Assembly: GCF_030295325.1 (NCBI RefSeq)
Contig: NZ_AP027059.1
Span: 992,001-1,056,000 of the forward strand
Length of the DNA stretch: 64,000 nucleotides
DNA from: Haliovirga abyssi
GTDB taxonomy: Bacteria > Fusobacteriota > Fusobacteriia > Fusobacteriales > Haliovirgaceae
Direction: 5' to 3'
Under the pieces are notes generated by a model. That model saw only the letters and a list, made by a program, of their open reading frames with translations. It did not search any database and was not told the DNA's origin. Positions 36,164-45,764 of this stretch are shown piece after piece. Every line of letters begins with the position of its first letter. The stretch's first letter is position 1. The translations under genes and the position numbers were made by a program.

Positions 36164-37998
36164 AAATCACATTCTATTTTTTCATTCCATAAGGTTACTT
36201 TATTTCTTCCACTGTGTTTAGAGCTATATAAGGCTTCATCTGATTGTTGCTTTAGTTCTTCTAAAGTTGTTGCTGTTTCTGGATAATTAGAAACTCCAAG
36301 GCTAATAGTAAGATTCCCCAATGGTTGTAATTCCTCATATGGAAAAGTATTTTCAGCAACTTTTGTTCGTACTTTTTCAGCAAGTTCAGATGCTCCGTTC
36401 ATATCGGTATTTGGCAAAATAATAGAAAATTCTTCTCCACCATATCTACATACAAAATCTGTTTCTCTACATGTATCTTTAAATAATTTAGAAATAGTGC
36501 TAAGAAGAATATCTCCTGCAATATGGCCATTATTATCATTGTAATTTTTAAAATGATCTATATCAATCATAATTAATGACAAAGGAATATTTTCTCGTAT
36601 GCTTCTAGTCATCTCATTTTTTGAAGAAGTATCAAAGAAACGTCTGTTATATAATTGAGTAAGTTCATCTATTATAGCTATTTTTTTATTTTTTTGATAC
36701 AGGTGTAAATTATTAATAACTAATGCAGTTTGATGAGAAAAATTTATTAATGAATTTAATCTATATTCCGTATATTTTTTCTTATCAAATTTATTATCAA
36801 CAATAACAAATCCAAGAATAGTATCATATGAAATTAACGGTACTAAAATAAAATTTTCAAGATTAAATTTTTTAAAAACTTTTTTGTTGCTTTCAGAAAA
36901 ATTTGAAAAATTTAAATTTACAGTTTCATAATTTTGTTTAGCTAAAATAGTTTTTAGATAAATATCATTACTATAGTTTATTTTGGAAGAATTAACAATT
37001 TTGTTAATTGGTTTTATTATTTCAGAAGGAGAATAAAAAAATTCTATTGGACATTTTTCTATTTTTTCCCAAGTAGATTTTGCTTCCTCTTCTGTAATCT
37101 CACCAATAGCTTTTTCTCCAAAGAAAAAATTTCCATTTTTTGAAAATAGTATAGCTCTATTAAACCCAATGCCATCATTTGATGTAAGATAAGTTAAATA
37201 TAAATGATATATTTCATTTAAATCTTTATCTTTTTCCATTAATGTTATAATTTTATTTAATAAATCTAGTTCTCTTATTTTTTTTCTTAGTTGAGAATGG
37301 TTTATATGTAAGTCAAATGAAGTAGATACTTGTAATAAAACAGAATTATATTCTGAAAAAAAATCAGGATCCATTAATTTATTAGAATAACCAAGAAGGA
37401 TATATCCAATATAATTCAATGAAGAATGTAGCTTTAATATTCCAAGATTTTGCAAGTTTATATCCTCATTTTTAAATACAGTAGAAAAAAGTTCTGGTGG
37501 AATTATATTTTTTTGATATTGGTCTAAAAATTTAAAATCAATATTAAAAGTTCTATCTAAAAAATTCCCATTAGAAAAAGTTTTTTCATAAAGACCAGTT
37601 GTAGGATCGTATAAAATAAAATATATGTTTGGAGTGTTAAAAACAACTCCTAAATTTTCACTTGCAACTTTAAAAAAGTTAATAGAATTACTGCTTTTAG
37701 TTAAAGCAATATTAACAGCATCAATTATTTTGTTTTTATAGATCAAAGTTTGTACAAATTGATTAACTTTTGAAAACTCTAAAAAAGAAATTTTATTTTC
37801 TATAGGATAAGAACTATTTTCATTTTTTGAAAATGATTCCAAACGATATATCAATTGAAGAATAATTAAAGAAAAAATCAGTGATAATATTATTCCGATT
37901 AAAAGAAACTGTGGAAAAGAAAAAAATTGATATGCAAAAACGAATCCAATTAAAATTAAAGAATAAAAAATGGTTAGTTTTCTTAATTTTATTTTCAT
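36157..37998 (-). CDS. Membrane-anchored GGDEF diguanylate cyclase
   Basis: Makes cyclic di-GMP from GTP. Two membrane helices occupy about residues 8-50. A large central region (about 75-430) looks like two GAF-type sensor domains (e.g. NFILVPLISYDTILGFVIVDN near 380). The GGDEF domain covers about 445-605: DELTQLYNRRFFD, IDHFKNYNDNNGH, and the active-site YGGEEF at 519-524. An inhibitory I-site RxxD (RETD) stands five residues before GGEEF, so product feedback is expected. No EAL, HD-GYP or PilZ gene is in the window. GGGAGG precedes the ATG. Confidence 0.93.
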   Translation of the reverse strand: MKIKLRKLTIFYSLILIGFVFAYQFFSFPQFLLIGIILSLIFSLIILQLIYRLESFSKNENSSYPIENKISFLEFSKVNQFVQTLIYKNKIIDAVNIALTKSSNSINFFKVASENLGVVFNTPNIYFILYDPTTGLYEKTFSNGNFLDRTFNIDFKFLDQYQKNIIPPELFSTVFKNEDINLQNLGILKLHSSLNYIGYILLGYSNKLMDPDFFSEYNSVLLQVSTSFDLHINHSQLRKKIRELDLLNKIITLMEKDKDLNEIYHLYLTYLTSNDGIGFNRAILFSKNGNFFFGEKAIGEITEEEAKSTWEKIEKCPIEFFYSPSEIIKPINKIVNSSKINYSNDIYLKTILAKQNYETVNLNFSNFSESNKKVFKKFNLENFILVPLISYDTILGFVIVDNKFDKKKYTEYRLNSLINFSHQTALVINNLHLYQKNKKIAIIDELTQLYNRRFFDTSSKNEMTRSIRENIPLSLIMIDIDHFKNYNDNNGHIAGDILLSTISKLFKDTCRETDFVCRYGGEEFSIILPNTDMNGASELAEKVRTKVAENTFPYEELQPLGNLTISLGVSNYPETATTLEELKQQSDEALYSSKHSGRNKVTLWNEKIECDLK

Positions 37999-38035
37999 AA
38001 ATTATGCGCCTCCCGAATGGTTACTAATAAAAGAA

Positions 38036-38041
38036 ATTATA
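38036..38041 (-). promoter_or_regulatory. Extended -10 element for the diguanylate cyclase gene
   Basis: On the minus strand TGTTATAAT is an extended -10, 38 bases ahead of the start codon. No good -35 is visible. Confidence 0.5.
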
Positions 38042-38065
38042 ACATAATTTTAAGGAAAATAAAAG

Positions 38066-38094
38066 TTGTAATTTAAAAAAAAATAGTATATAAT
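38066..38094 (+). promoter_or_regulatory. Promoter for hslU
   Basis: TTGTAA (38066-38071) and TATAAT (38089-38094) are 17 bases apart. The predicted transcript begins close to the inverted repeat at 38097-38134. Confidence 0.65.
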
Positions 38095-38096
38095 TA

Positions 38097-38134
38097 TTTA
38101 AGGATATCAAGTTGCTTTTTAAGATATTCTTAAA
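38097..38134 (+). promoter_or_regulatory. Inverted repeat in the hslU leader
   Basis: TTTAAGGATATC (38097-38108) pairs with GATATTCTTAAA (38123-38134), 11 of 12 bases, around a 14-base loop. It begins at about the expected transcription start and could be an mRNA hairpin or an operator. It does not match the CIRCE heat-shock element. Confidence 0.5.
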
Positions 38135-38176
38135 CTGTTTTTAGGAATAATAATGTTTTTAGGAGGAAATAAAATA

Positions 38177-39502
38177 ATGAATATGAATTATACGCCAAAA
38201 GAAATAGTGGAAAAATTAAATAAATATATTATTTCACAAGATGAAGCAAAAAAAAATGTAGCTATAGCTTTGAGAAATCGTTATAGAAGAAAAGAGATAC
38301 AAGATATAGAATTAAAAAAAGAGATAATTCCCAAAAATATAATTTTGATAGGTTCTACTGGAGTTGGTAAAACAGAAATAGCAAGAAGATTAGCCAAAAT
38401 AGCAAATGCTCCATTTATAAAAGTTGAAGCTACTAAATATACAGAAGTGGGATATGTAGGTAAAGATGTCGAAAGTATTGTAAAAGATTTGGTAGCTCTT
38501 ACATTTAGAATGGTACAGAATGAAAAAGCAAAAGAATTAAGAGAAAAATATATTGAAAAAGTATATGAAATTATCGCTAAAAAGCTTTTTTCTTATGAAA
38601 CTATAAATGATGATAAAAAAGAAGAAATTATAGAAAAAATAAAATCTGGTGAATATGATGAGTCAGAAATAGAGATAAAACCGCATTCAAAATCAATTTC
38701 TCCAGTAATAGAAGTTTATTCTAATGGAAGAGGAGATGGACCAGAAGGATTAGGCAATATTACTGAAATGTTAGATGATTTAGTATCTGGATTATCAGGA
38801 AAACCTCAAAAACAAAAAAAGATAAAAGTAAAAAATGCAATAGAAATATTATTGCAAGAAGAGATAAATGAGAATACAAATAAAGAAGATTTAATAAGGG
38901 AAGCAATAAATAAAGTAGAAAATGATGGGATAATTTTTATAGATGAAATTGATAAAATAGCAGAAAGAGGAACTAGATCAGAGGTATCAAGGCAAGGAGT
39001 ACAAAGAGATATTTTGCCAATTGTAGAGGGGACAACGGTTATGACTAAATATGGGCCAGTAAAAACTGATCATATTTTATTTATAGCAGCAGGAGCTTTT
39101 TCTATGACAAAGCCATCAGATCTTATGCCTGAATTACAAGGTAGATTTCCAGTAAGAGTTGAGTTGAAAAATTTATCAAAAGATGATTTCGTAAAAATAT
39201 TGACAAATGTTAAGAATAATTTAGTATATCAATATATAAAATTATTAGAAGTAGAAGATGTAACATTAGAAGTAACAGATGAAGCAGTAGATAAAATAGC
39301 AGAATACGCTATTTTATTAAATGAGAAAATTGAAAATATAGGAGCTAGAAGATTACATTCGGTAATAGAAAAAGTTTTAAAAGATATTTTGTTTGAGGCA
39401 CCTTATGGAGAAAACAGGAAGATAATATTAAAAGGTAAAGATATTGATGATAAATTTAAAGGAGCTATAAAAAAAGAAAATTTAGAGAATTATATATTAT
39501 AA
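38177..39502 (+). CDS. hslU: ATP-dependent protease ATPase subunit HslU
   Basis: HslU is the AAA+ unfoldase that feeds substrates to the HslV peptidase. Walker A GSTGVGKT is at residues 59-66 and Walker B is FIDEIDKIA. The insertion (I) domain lies between them (about 105-240), and the C-terminus ENYIL keeps the hydrophobic tail that docks into HslV. I use the ATG at 38177 with AGGAGG upstream; the more distal ATG at 38153 lies ahead of that site. hslV is normally directly upstream but is absent here; the neighbour is a minus-strand cyclase gene. The length is 441 residues. Confidence 0.95.
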   Translation: MNMNYTPKEIVEKLNKYIISQDEAKKNVAIALRNRYRRKEIQDIELKKEIIPKNIILIGSTGVGKTEIARRLAKIANAPFIKVEATKYTEVGYVGKDVESIVKDLVALTFRMVQNEKAKELREKYIEKVYEIIAKKLFSYETINDDKKEEIIEKIKSGEYDESEIEIKPHSKSISPVIEVYSNGRGDGPEGLGNITEMLDDLVSGLSGKPQKQKKIKVKNAIEILLQEEINENTNKEDLIREAINKVENDGIIFIDEIDKIAERGTRSEVSRQGVQRDILPIVEGTTVMTKYGPVKTDHILFIAAGAFSMTKPSDLMPELQGRFPVRVELKNLSKDDFVKILTNVKNNLVYQYIKLLEVEDVTLEVTDEAVDKIAEYAILLNEKIENIGARRLHSVIEKVLKDILFEAPYGENRKIILKGKDIDDKFKGAIKKENLENYIL

Positions 39503-39519
39503 AATTTTTTAGAAAATAG

Positions 39520-39560
39520 AAAGGTCATTTTTGGTATTATGATCAAAAATGATCTTTTTA
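39520..39560 (+). terminator. Terminator after hslU
   Basis: AAAGGTCATTTTTG and CAAAAATGATCTTT form a stem with one G-T pair, followed by T-rich sequence. A 46-base gap then leads to smc. Confidence 0.75.
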
Positions 39561-39605
39561 TAATTAAGACTCAGAAAAAATCAAAGAAAGGAATTTAAAT
39601 AAAAA

Positions 39606-42600
39606 ATGTATTTAAAATCTATAGAAATATCTGGCTTTAAGTCATTTGCAGACAAAACTAAATTAAATTTATCAAAAGGGATAACTTCAATAGTTGGTCC
39701 AAATGGAAGTGGTAAAAGTAATGTTTTGGATGCTGTATTGTGGGCATTAGGAGAACAAAGCTATAAAAGTATAAGAGCTAAAGAGGGGAGTGATGTAATT
39801 TTTTCTGGTGGGAAAAATTCAAAGAAAAAAGGAATGGCAATGGTTTCTTTAATAATTGATAACAATAACTCTCTTTTAGATATAGAATATAATGAAATAA
39901 AAATAACTAGAAAAATATTTTCATCTGGAGAAAATGAATATTATATTAATGATGGTAAAGTTAGATTAAAAGATATTCACGAATTATTTATGGATACTGG
40001 TATAGGGAAAAAAGCCTATTCTGTTATTGGACAAGGAAAAGTAGAAGAGATAATAATGTCTTCACAAAAAGAGTTAAGAGAAATAATAGAAGAAGTGGCA
40101 GGAATAAAAAAAATAAAAAAGAGGAAAGAGGAAGCTGAAAAGAAATTAGAAAAATTAAATGATAACATTGAAAAAATAGAAATTATAGAAAATGGAATAG
40201 TTGAAAGATTAGGACCTTTAAAAAAACAGTATGAAAAAGCAATAAAATATAGAGAACTTAATGAAAGTTTGAATGAATATAGATATGTTATTTATAAAAA
40301 GCAAAAAGAAACTTTAGGAATAAGTTTAGAAAAAATAGGTGTTGAAAAAGATAGAAAATTAGATGAATTAGAAAAAATTAAAGAAAATTTCAAAGCGACA
40401 GAAGAAAATTTAGAAAAACAAGTTCAATTAAAAGAAGCATTACAAAATAAAATTTTTGAAAAAGAAAATTCATTAAAAGAGATTGAAACTGTTTTAAATA
40501 TAAATGAAAATAATAAAATTTTATATTTTGAAAGAGAAAATAATAATAAAAAAAGTTTAGAAAAGATTAATTTGGATATAATAGAATTAAATACACTACA
40601 AGATACAAGAAAAAAAGAGATTATAAAATTAAAAAAAGATGTTAATGAAATAGAAAATGAGATAAAAAAACAATTTGAAATTTTAGAAAAAGATAAAGAA
40701 GAGGTTGATGGAATCCAAATAAAAACATTAAACTTGGAAAAATCATTAGAAAAAAGCAAAAAAGATATTTTCAATTTAGAAATAGAAAAAGCCAAGTTAC
40801 AAAATAAATTAGAAAGCAAAGATAATAAAGTAAAAAAAATTGAGATACATATTAAAAATTTAGAGATAGAAAACAGAGAGGTTATAGATGAAAAACATAA
40901 AGCAATAGAGGAAAGTAATAAAATTGTAAAGAATATAGATGAAAATCGTTCTAAATTAAGAGAGATACAAATTAATATAGATGATAAGTTTGAACAGATT
41001 AAAGAATTAAAAAAAACAGTTGAAAATAAAAATGTTATAGTGGAAGAATTAAATAGAAAATTAAATAATAGAATATTAAAATCACAAGCTCTTAATAGAA
41101 TGAATGAAAATTTTGAAGGATTATTTAAGGGTGTAAAAGAGATTATAAAATCAAATATAAGTGGAGTAATTTCACCATTTATGGATATAATAGAAATTCC
41201 AGAATATTTAGAAACAGCAATAGTAACAGTAGCTGGAAATAGTTTACAAGATATAGTAGTAGAGAATAGTAGTGTGGCTAAAAAATGTATAGAATTTTTA
41301 AAAAGAGAAAAAAAAGGAAGAGCATCTTTTTTGGCATTTGATATGGTTAGTAAAAGTAAGGGTGGAAAAATAGAAAAAAAAGATGGAATTCTTGGAAGAT
41401 TATCAGAATTAGTAAAATATGATAATCAATATAAAGATGTTGTAGAGTTAGTTTTAGGGAATATATTAGTAGTAAAAGATGTAAATATTGGGATAAATAT
41501 TCAAAAAAAGAGATCTTTTTATGGAACAATAGTAACGTTAGAAGGAGAAGTTATACATTCTAAAGGAAAAATAAGCGGTGGAGAAAAAGTTAAAAATGGC
41601 ATAACTATGATATTTGAAAGAAAAAAAGAGATTAATAATATAAATGAAGAAATAACTAATATTGAAGAAATATTAGTAAAAGAAAAACAATATGAAATTA
41701 AAATTAAAAAAGATATAAATATACTTATAGATAAAATAGAAGAATTAAATATCAATAAAAGTAATATAGAGGATATTCTAAAAAAATTAGGTTCAGAAAA
41801 AGAGAAGAGAGCATATTTATTAAATAGTATAGAAAATAAATTAGAAGTTATAGAATATGAACTTAAAAATGAAAAAAACTATTTAAATGAAATTATTGAA
41901 AACAGTTCTAAACAAAACAATGAGGTTAAAATTATTGAAGAAGATATTTTAAAATTAAAAAATAATATTTTAGAGCTTGAATTTAAACTAAAAGAAAATA
42001 GAAAAAAATCTGAAAAAAATTCAGGAGAATATTATGAAAAAAAATCTAAAATTGATATTTTGAAGCAAAAAAAAGAGTTTGTTGAAAAAAATCTATTTGA
42101 TAAAGAGGAACAATTAAAAAATGTTTTAGAAAATCTTAATAAAAATAACAGTCAAAGAGATATTTATATTTCTGAAATAGAAGATTTAGAGAAAAAGCTT
42201 TTAAAAATTGATGAAATATTATCTGAGAAATCAGGATTTTTGAAAAATATGCAAACTGGAATAGAACAATTAAAAGAAGAATTTTTAAATTTTCAAAATT
42301 TAGAAAAAATGAAAATAATTGAAATAAAAGAGATTGAAAAAGAGTTAATAAAAAATGAAAATAGTTATCATATAATAATAAAAGAATATGAAGTGCTGAA
42401 TGATGAATTTGAACAAATAATTAAAAAGTTTTCGGAAGTTGATTATGAAGGGGAACTAGATGAAGCACTTTTAAAATTACCAGTAGATATTTTAAAATCA
42501 GAAATTAATAAATTAGAAAGAAGTATAAATAAAATTGGAGAAATTAATTTATATTCTATTGAAGAATATAAAGAATTGTCAAAAAAGTATGAAGTTTTAA

Positions 42601-43127
42601 AATATCAAAAAGAAGATTTGATTAATAGCAAAAAGGAACTTGAAAAATTAATAGCATCTATTTTAGAAGAGTTATTAAATAATTTTGTGTTAGCATACAA
42701 AGAATTAAAAAACAACTTTAGTTATACTTGTCAAGAGATGTTAGGAATGGCAAAAGGAGAGATATTATTAACTAATAGCGAAGATTTATTAAATACAGGT
42801 GTAGAATTAAAAGTTAAATTTAATAATAAAAAAGAGCAATCACTTAGTTTATTATCTGGAGGAGAAAAATCAATGATTGCTGTGGCGTTTATAATGGCAA
42901 TCTTTATGTATAAGCCAAGTCCATTTACATTTTTTGATGAGATAGAAGCTGCTCTTGATGAAACAAATACTAAAAAGCTGATATTAATGTTGAAAAAATT
43001 TACTGAGAAATCACAATTTATTTTAATTACGCATAATAAAGAGACAATGAAAGAATCAGATACATTATATGGAGTTACTATGGATAAAAGTGAGGGAGTA
43101 TCGAAATTATTGTCAGTTGATATGTAG
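39606..43127 (+). CDS. smc: Chromosome segregation protein SMC
   Basis: SMC dimers extrude and organise chromosomal DNA, loaded at parS by ParB. The N-terminal head has Walker A GPNGSGKSN at 31-39. Long coiled coils (about 165-500 and 670-1000) flank a hinge (about 505-660: GVISPFMDIIEIPEYLETAIV). The C-terminal head has the signature SLLSGGEKSM, Walker B FTFFDEIEAALDE and an H-loop THN. The 1173 residues are standard. The Shine-Dalgarno (AAAGGAA) is rather far from the ATG, so initiation may be modest. The partners ScpA and ScpB are not in the window; a GNAT gene follows by 27 bases. Confidence 0.95.
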   Translation: MYLKSIEISGFKSFADKTKLNLSKGITSIVGPNGSGKSNVLDAVLWALGEQSYKSIRAKEGSDVIFSGGKNSKKKGMAMVSLIIDNNNSLLDIEYNEIKITRKIFSSGENEYYINDGKVRLKDIHELFMDTGIGKKAYSVIGQGKVEEIIMSSQKELREIIEEVAGIKKIKKRKEEAEKKLEKLNDNIEKIEIIENGIVERLGPLKKQYEKAIKYRELNESLNEYRYVIYKKQKETLGISLEKIGVEKDRKLDELEKIKENFKATEENLEKQVQLKEALQNKIFEKENSLKEIETVLNINENNKILYFERENNNKKSLEKINLDIIELNTLQDTRKKEIIKLKKDVNEIENEIKKQFEILEKDKEEVDGIQIKTLNLEKSLEKSKKDIFNLEIEKAKLQNKLESKDNKVKKIEIHIKNLEIENREVIDEKHKAIEESNKIVKNIDENRSKLREIQINIDDKFEQIKELKKTVENKNVIVEELNRKLNNRILKSQALNRMNENFEGLFKGVKEIIKSNISGVISPFMDIIEIPEYLETAIVTVAGNSLQDIVVENSSVAKKCIEFLKREKKGRASFLAFDMVSKSKGGKIEKKDGILGRLSELVKYDNQYKDVVELVLGNILVVKDVNIGINIQKKRSFYGTIVTLEGEVIHSKGKISGGEKVKNGITMIFERKKEINNINEEITNIEEILVKEKQYEIKIKKDINILIDKIEELNINKSNIEDILKKLGSEKEKRAYLLNSIENKLEVIEYELKNEKNYLNEIIENSSKQNNEVKIIEEDILKLKNNILELEFKLKENRKKSEKNSGEYYEKKSKIDILKQKKEFVEKNLFDKEEQLKNVLENLNKNNSQRDIYISEIEDLEKKLLKIDEILSEKSGFLKNMQTGIEQLKEEFLNFQNLEKMKIIEIKEIEKELIKNENSYHIIIKEYEVLNDEFEQIIKKFSEVDYEGELDEALLKLPVDILKSEINKLERSINKIGEINLYSIEEYKELSKKYEVLKYQKEDLINSKKELEKLIASILEELLNNFVLAYKELKNNFSYTCQEMLGMAKGEILLTNSEDLLNTGVELKVKFNNKKEQSLSLLSGGEKSMIAVAFIMAIFMYKPSPFTFFDEIEAALDETNTKKLILMLKKFTEKSQFILITHNKETMKESDTLYGVTMDKSEGVSKLLSVDM

Positions 43128-43154
43128 AATAAGCTTTTAGAGGAGGTTTAACAT

Positions 43155-43640
43155 ATGATTAGAGATGTAAAATTAGAAGATAGTAAAGCAATATGTGATA
43201 TTTATAATTATTATATTGAAAATACAATAATTACTTTTGAATTAGAAAAAATAGATAGTAAAGAGATGGAGAATAGAATAAAAGAAATTTCTAATAAATA
43301 TTGCTGGATAGTATTTGAAGAGGAAAATGAAATTTTAGGATATGCTTATATAGGTTTATGGAAAAGTAGAGAAGCGTATAATAGAGTATCTGAAGTTACA
43401 GTTTATTTAAAAAAGGGATATGACAGAAAAGGGATTGGGACAAAATTATTAAAAGAATTAATGAATAGAGCTAAAAAAATGGAGAATATGCATAGTTTAA
43501 TAAGTGTAATAGCAATTCCTAATGAAGGAAGCATAAAATTACACGAAAAGTTAGGATTTACTAAAGCTGCATATTATAAAGAAGTGGGATATAAATTTGA
43601 CAACTATATTGATGTGGAATGTTTGCAGTATATATTATAA
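43155..43640 (+). CDS. GNAT N-acetyltransferase, phosphinothricin/methionine-sulfone type
   Basis: The 161-residue protein follows the Pat/MnaT pattern: IRDVKLEDSKAICDIYNYYI at the start, then GYAYIGLWKSREAYNRVSEVTVYL and the acetyl-CoA loop RKGIGTKLL (near residue 95), then the IPNEGSIKLHEKLGF tail. Characterised relatives acetylate the amino group of phosphinothricin, methionine sulfone or similar amino acids; the substrate here is not known. AGAGGAGG precedes the ATG, and the gene may be read through from smc. Confidence 0.87.
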   Translation: MIRDVKLEDSKAICDIYNYYIENTIITFELEKIDSKEMENRIKEISNKYCWIVFEEENEILGYAYIGLWKSREAYNRVSEVTVYLKKGYDRKGIGTKLLKELMNRAKKMENMHSLISVIAIPNEGSIKLHEKLGFTKAAYYKEVGYKFDNYIDVECLQYIL

Positions 43641-43646
43641 AATTGT

Positions 43647-43677
43647 GAAAAAGCTGAATTAATTTTCAGCTTTTTTT
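43647..43677 (+). terminator. Terminator after the smc-GNAT unit
   Basis: AAAAGCTGAA and TTCAGCTTTTTT form the stem and T-tract. Confidence 0.85.
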
Positions 43678-43769
43678 AATTTTCAATTTCACATTATACA
43701 TTTCAAATTATATTCACTATCTATAAATTCTTTTACATTATAAAATTTGAATTATTAAAAAAAATTAAT

Positions 43770-43798
43770 TTAATTTTTTTGCTATTTTGATGTATAAT
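43770..43798 (+). promoter_or_regulatory. Probable promoter for the moxR-bat operon
   Basis: TATAAT at 43793-43798 is a full -10 match, 17 bases after a poor -35 (TTAATT). It lies 60 bases before the moxR start. Confidence 0.5.
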
Positions 43799-43857
43799 AT
43801 GTTTAAGCTTAATTTAGCAAAGTAAAATACAAAAAATTAATTTGAGGAGGGAATAAA

Positions 43858-44811
43858 TTGGAAGAATTAATAAAAGAAAAAGCTAAAACAGTAGAAAAAT
43901 TAAAGTTAGAAATAGGAAAAGTGATTGTAGGTCAAGATTATATGGTAGACAGAATTTTAGTAGGTATATTTACTGGAGGACACGTTTTATTAGAAGGAGT
44001 CCCTGGACTTGCAAAATCATTAACAGTGAGTACAATATCAAAAGTTTTGGGAACAGAATTTAATAGAATACAATTTACACCAGACCTTTTGCCAGCAGAT
44101 GTAATAGGTACAAGAATGTATAATCAACCAACAGGAGAATTTATAACAAAAAAAGGACCGATATTCAGCAATATTATATTAGCAGATGAAATAAATAGAG
44201 CACCTGCGAAAGTTCAATCAGCACTTTTAGAAGCAATGCAAGAAAAACAAGTAACAATAGGTGAAGAAAGTTATCAATTGGACAGACCATTTTTGGTGTT
44301 AGCTACTCAAAATCCATTAGAACAAGAGGGAACGTATCCTTTGCCAGAAGCTCAACAAGATAGATTTATGTTAAAATTAAATGTAGATTATCCAAAAAAA
44401 GATGAAGAAAAGATAATAATTGATAGATTAACAGGAGAAGATAGAATTGAAGATACAAAATTGGAAGCTTTAGTTTCTAAAAAAGATATATTTGAAATTA
44501 GAGAATTAGTAAGAAAAGTTTATGTAAGTGATGAACTAAAAAATTATGTGTTGGATATAGTCTTTAAATCAAGAGAAAAATCAGATTATATAGAGTGTGG
44601 AGCATCTCCAAGAGCTTCTATTAATTTAATATTAGCTTCAAAAGCAATTGCATTTTTAAACGGAAGAAACTATGTAATTCCCGATGATGTAAAAGAGATT
44701 GCATATGACGTTTTGAGGCACAGATTAATTTTGACATATGAGGCAGAAGCTGAAGATTTGAAAGTAGAGGATATTATTGAAAATATATTAGGAAGTGTTA
44801 ATATACCGTAG
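43858..44811 (+). CDS. MoxR-family AAA+ ATPase
   Basis: MoxR ATPases act as chaperones that activate or load metal-binding VWA-domain proteins, usually encoded next to them, as here. The Walker A variant GVPGLAKS is near residue 45. RIQFTPDLLPADVIGTRMY, the Walker B ILADEINRAPAKVQSALLEAMQE and the sensor ATQNPLEQEGTYPLPEAQQDRF are the family signature. Start TTG after GAGGAGGG. It opens an operon with a DUF58 gene and four Bat-type genes. Confidence 0.92.
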   Translation: MEELIKEKAKTVEKLKLEIGKVIVGQDYMVDRILVGIFTGGHVLLEGVPGLAKSLTVSTISKVLGTEFNRIQFTPDLLPADVIGTRMYNQPTGEFITKKGPIFSNIILADEINRAPAKVQSALLEAMQEKQVTIGEESYQLDRPFLVLATQNPLEQEGTYPLPEAQQDRFMLKLNVDYPKKDEEKIIIDRLTGEDRIEDTKLEALVSKKDIFEIRELVRKVYVSDELKNYVLDIVFKSREKSDYIECGASPRASINLILASKAIAFLNGRNYVIPDDVKEIAYDVLRHRLILTYEAEAEDLKVEDIIENILGSVNIP

Positions 44812-44861
44812 AGGGGATAGTTAATAATATAAAAAATAAAAAATAAAATATAAGAAGATTT

Positions 44862-44890
44862 TTAACCACTGGATGGGCACAGATAAAATA
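44862..44890. repeat. Fragment of a dispersed AACCAC-GATGGGCAC-GATA motif
   Basis: The stretch AACCACTGGATGGGCACAGA is noticeably richer in G and C than the A-rich gap around it. From memory it resembles an interspersed motif of the form AACCACnGATGnnCACnGATA found in unrelated bacterial genomes. The rest of the 44812-44941 gap is A-rich with the next gene's ribosome binding site. Confidence 0.4.
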
Positions 44891-44941
44891 TAAAAAAAGG
44901 CAAAAATATAAAGAAAAGAAAAAAATTAAGTAGGTGAAATT

Positions 44942-45763
44942 ATGGTTGATAAAGAGATTTTAAAAAAGCTTAGGAAGATAGAGATAAAGTCTAATAGGAT
45001 AGCGGAAGAGATATTTACTGGAGAGTATCATTCGGTATTTAGAGGAAACGGAATGGAATTTGAAGAGATAAGAGAGTATTCTCTTGGGGATGATATAAGG
45101 AATATTGATTGGAATGTAACAGCTCGCCAAAATAAAGCTTATGTTAAAAAATTTAAAGAAGAGAGAGAATTGAATTTTTTCTTGTTGATTGATATGTCTT
45201 GTTCTACAACTTATGGAGATAAGAAAAATATGATTGCAGAAATTGGAGCTACATTGGCATTTTCAGCATTGAAAAATAATGATAAAATTGGTGGTATGTT
45301 ATTTACAGATGAAGTAGAGAAAATAGTTCCTGCTAAAAAGGGGAAAAAACACGTTTTATCAATTATAGAATCTATATTAGAATATAGTCCTAAAAATAGA
45401 AAAACAGATATTAAAAAAGCATTGGAATATTTTTTTAGATTTGAAAAAAAGAAAAGTGTTGTTTTTATAATATCGGATTTTTTAGATGAGGGATATGAAG
45501 ATGAATTGAAAAAATTAAAGATGAAACACGATATTATTTTAATTAGAATAATTGATAGAAGTGAATCATTAATACCAAAAGGTGCTATATTTAGCTTTAG
45601 AGACCTTGAAACTGGCGAAGAAGTTATAATTGACAACAGTAAAAGAAGTTTAGAATTGTCTAGTCAATTGAAAATATTTTCTAAAAATATGATAAATGTA
45701 TATACAGATATGGATTTTGTAAAACCTTTAATGTTATTTTTTAAAAAAAGGATGAGGAGATAA
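44942..45763 (+). CDS. DUF58-domain protein of the Bat operon
   Basis: DUF58 proteins carry a VWA-like fold and accompany MoxR ATPases. The core motif GMEFEEIREYSLGDDIRNIDWNVTAR is near residue 39. FLLIDMSCSTTYG near 81 is a MIDAS-like DxSxS site, and SVVFIISDFLDEG is near 175. No membrane helix is predicted. AGTAGGTGAAA lies before the ATG. It is followed by the next gene after one base, so it is tightly coupled. Confidence 0.9.
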   Translation: MVDKEILKKLRKIEIKSNRIAEEIFTGEYHSVFRGNGMEFEEIREYSLGDDIRNIDWNVTARQNKAYVKKFKEERELNFFLLIDMSCSTTYGDKKNMIAEIGATLAFSALKNNDKIGGMLFTDEVEKIVPAKKGKKHVLSIIESILEYSPKNRKTDIKKALEYFFRFEKKKSVVFIISDFLDEGYEDELKKLKMKHDIILIRIIDRSESLIPKGAIFSFRDLETGEEVIIDNSKRSLELSSQLKIFSKNMINVYTDMDFVKPLMLFFKKRMRR

Positions 45764-45764
45764 T

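Noticed and set aside
44812-44941. Small gene between moxR and the DUF58 gene
   Set aside because: No frame with a start and ribosome binding site; A-rich spacer with the dispersed motif only.
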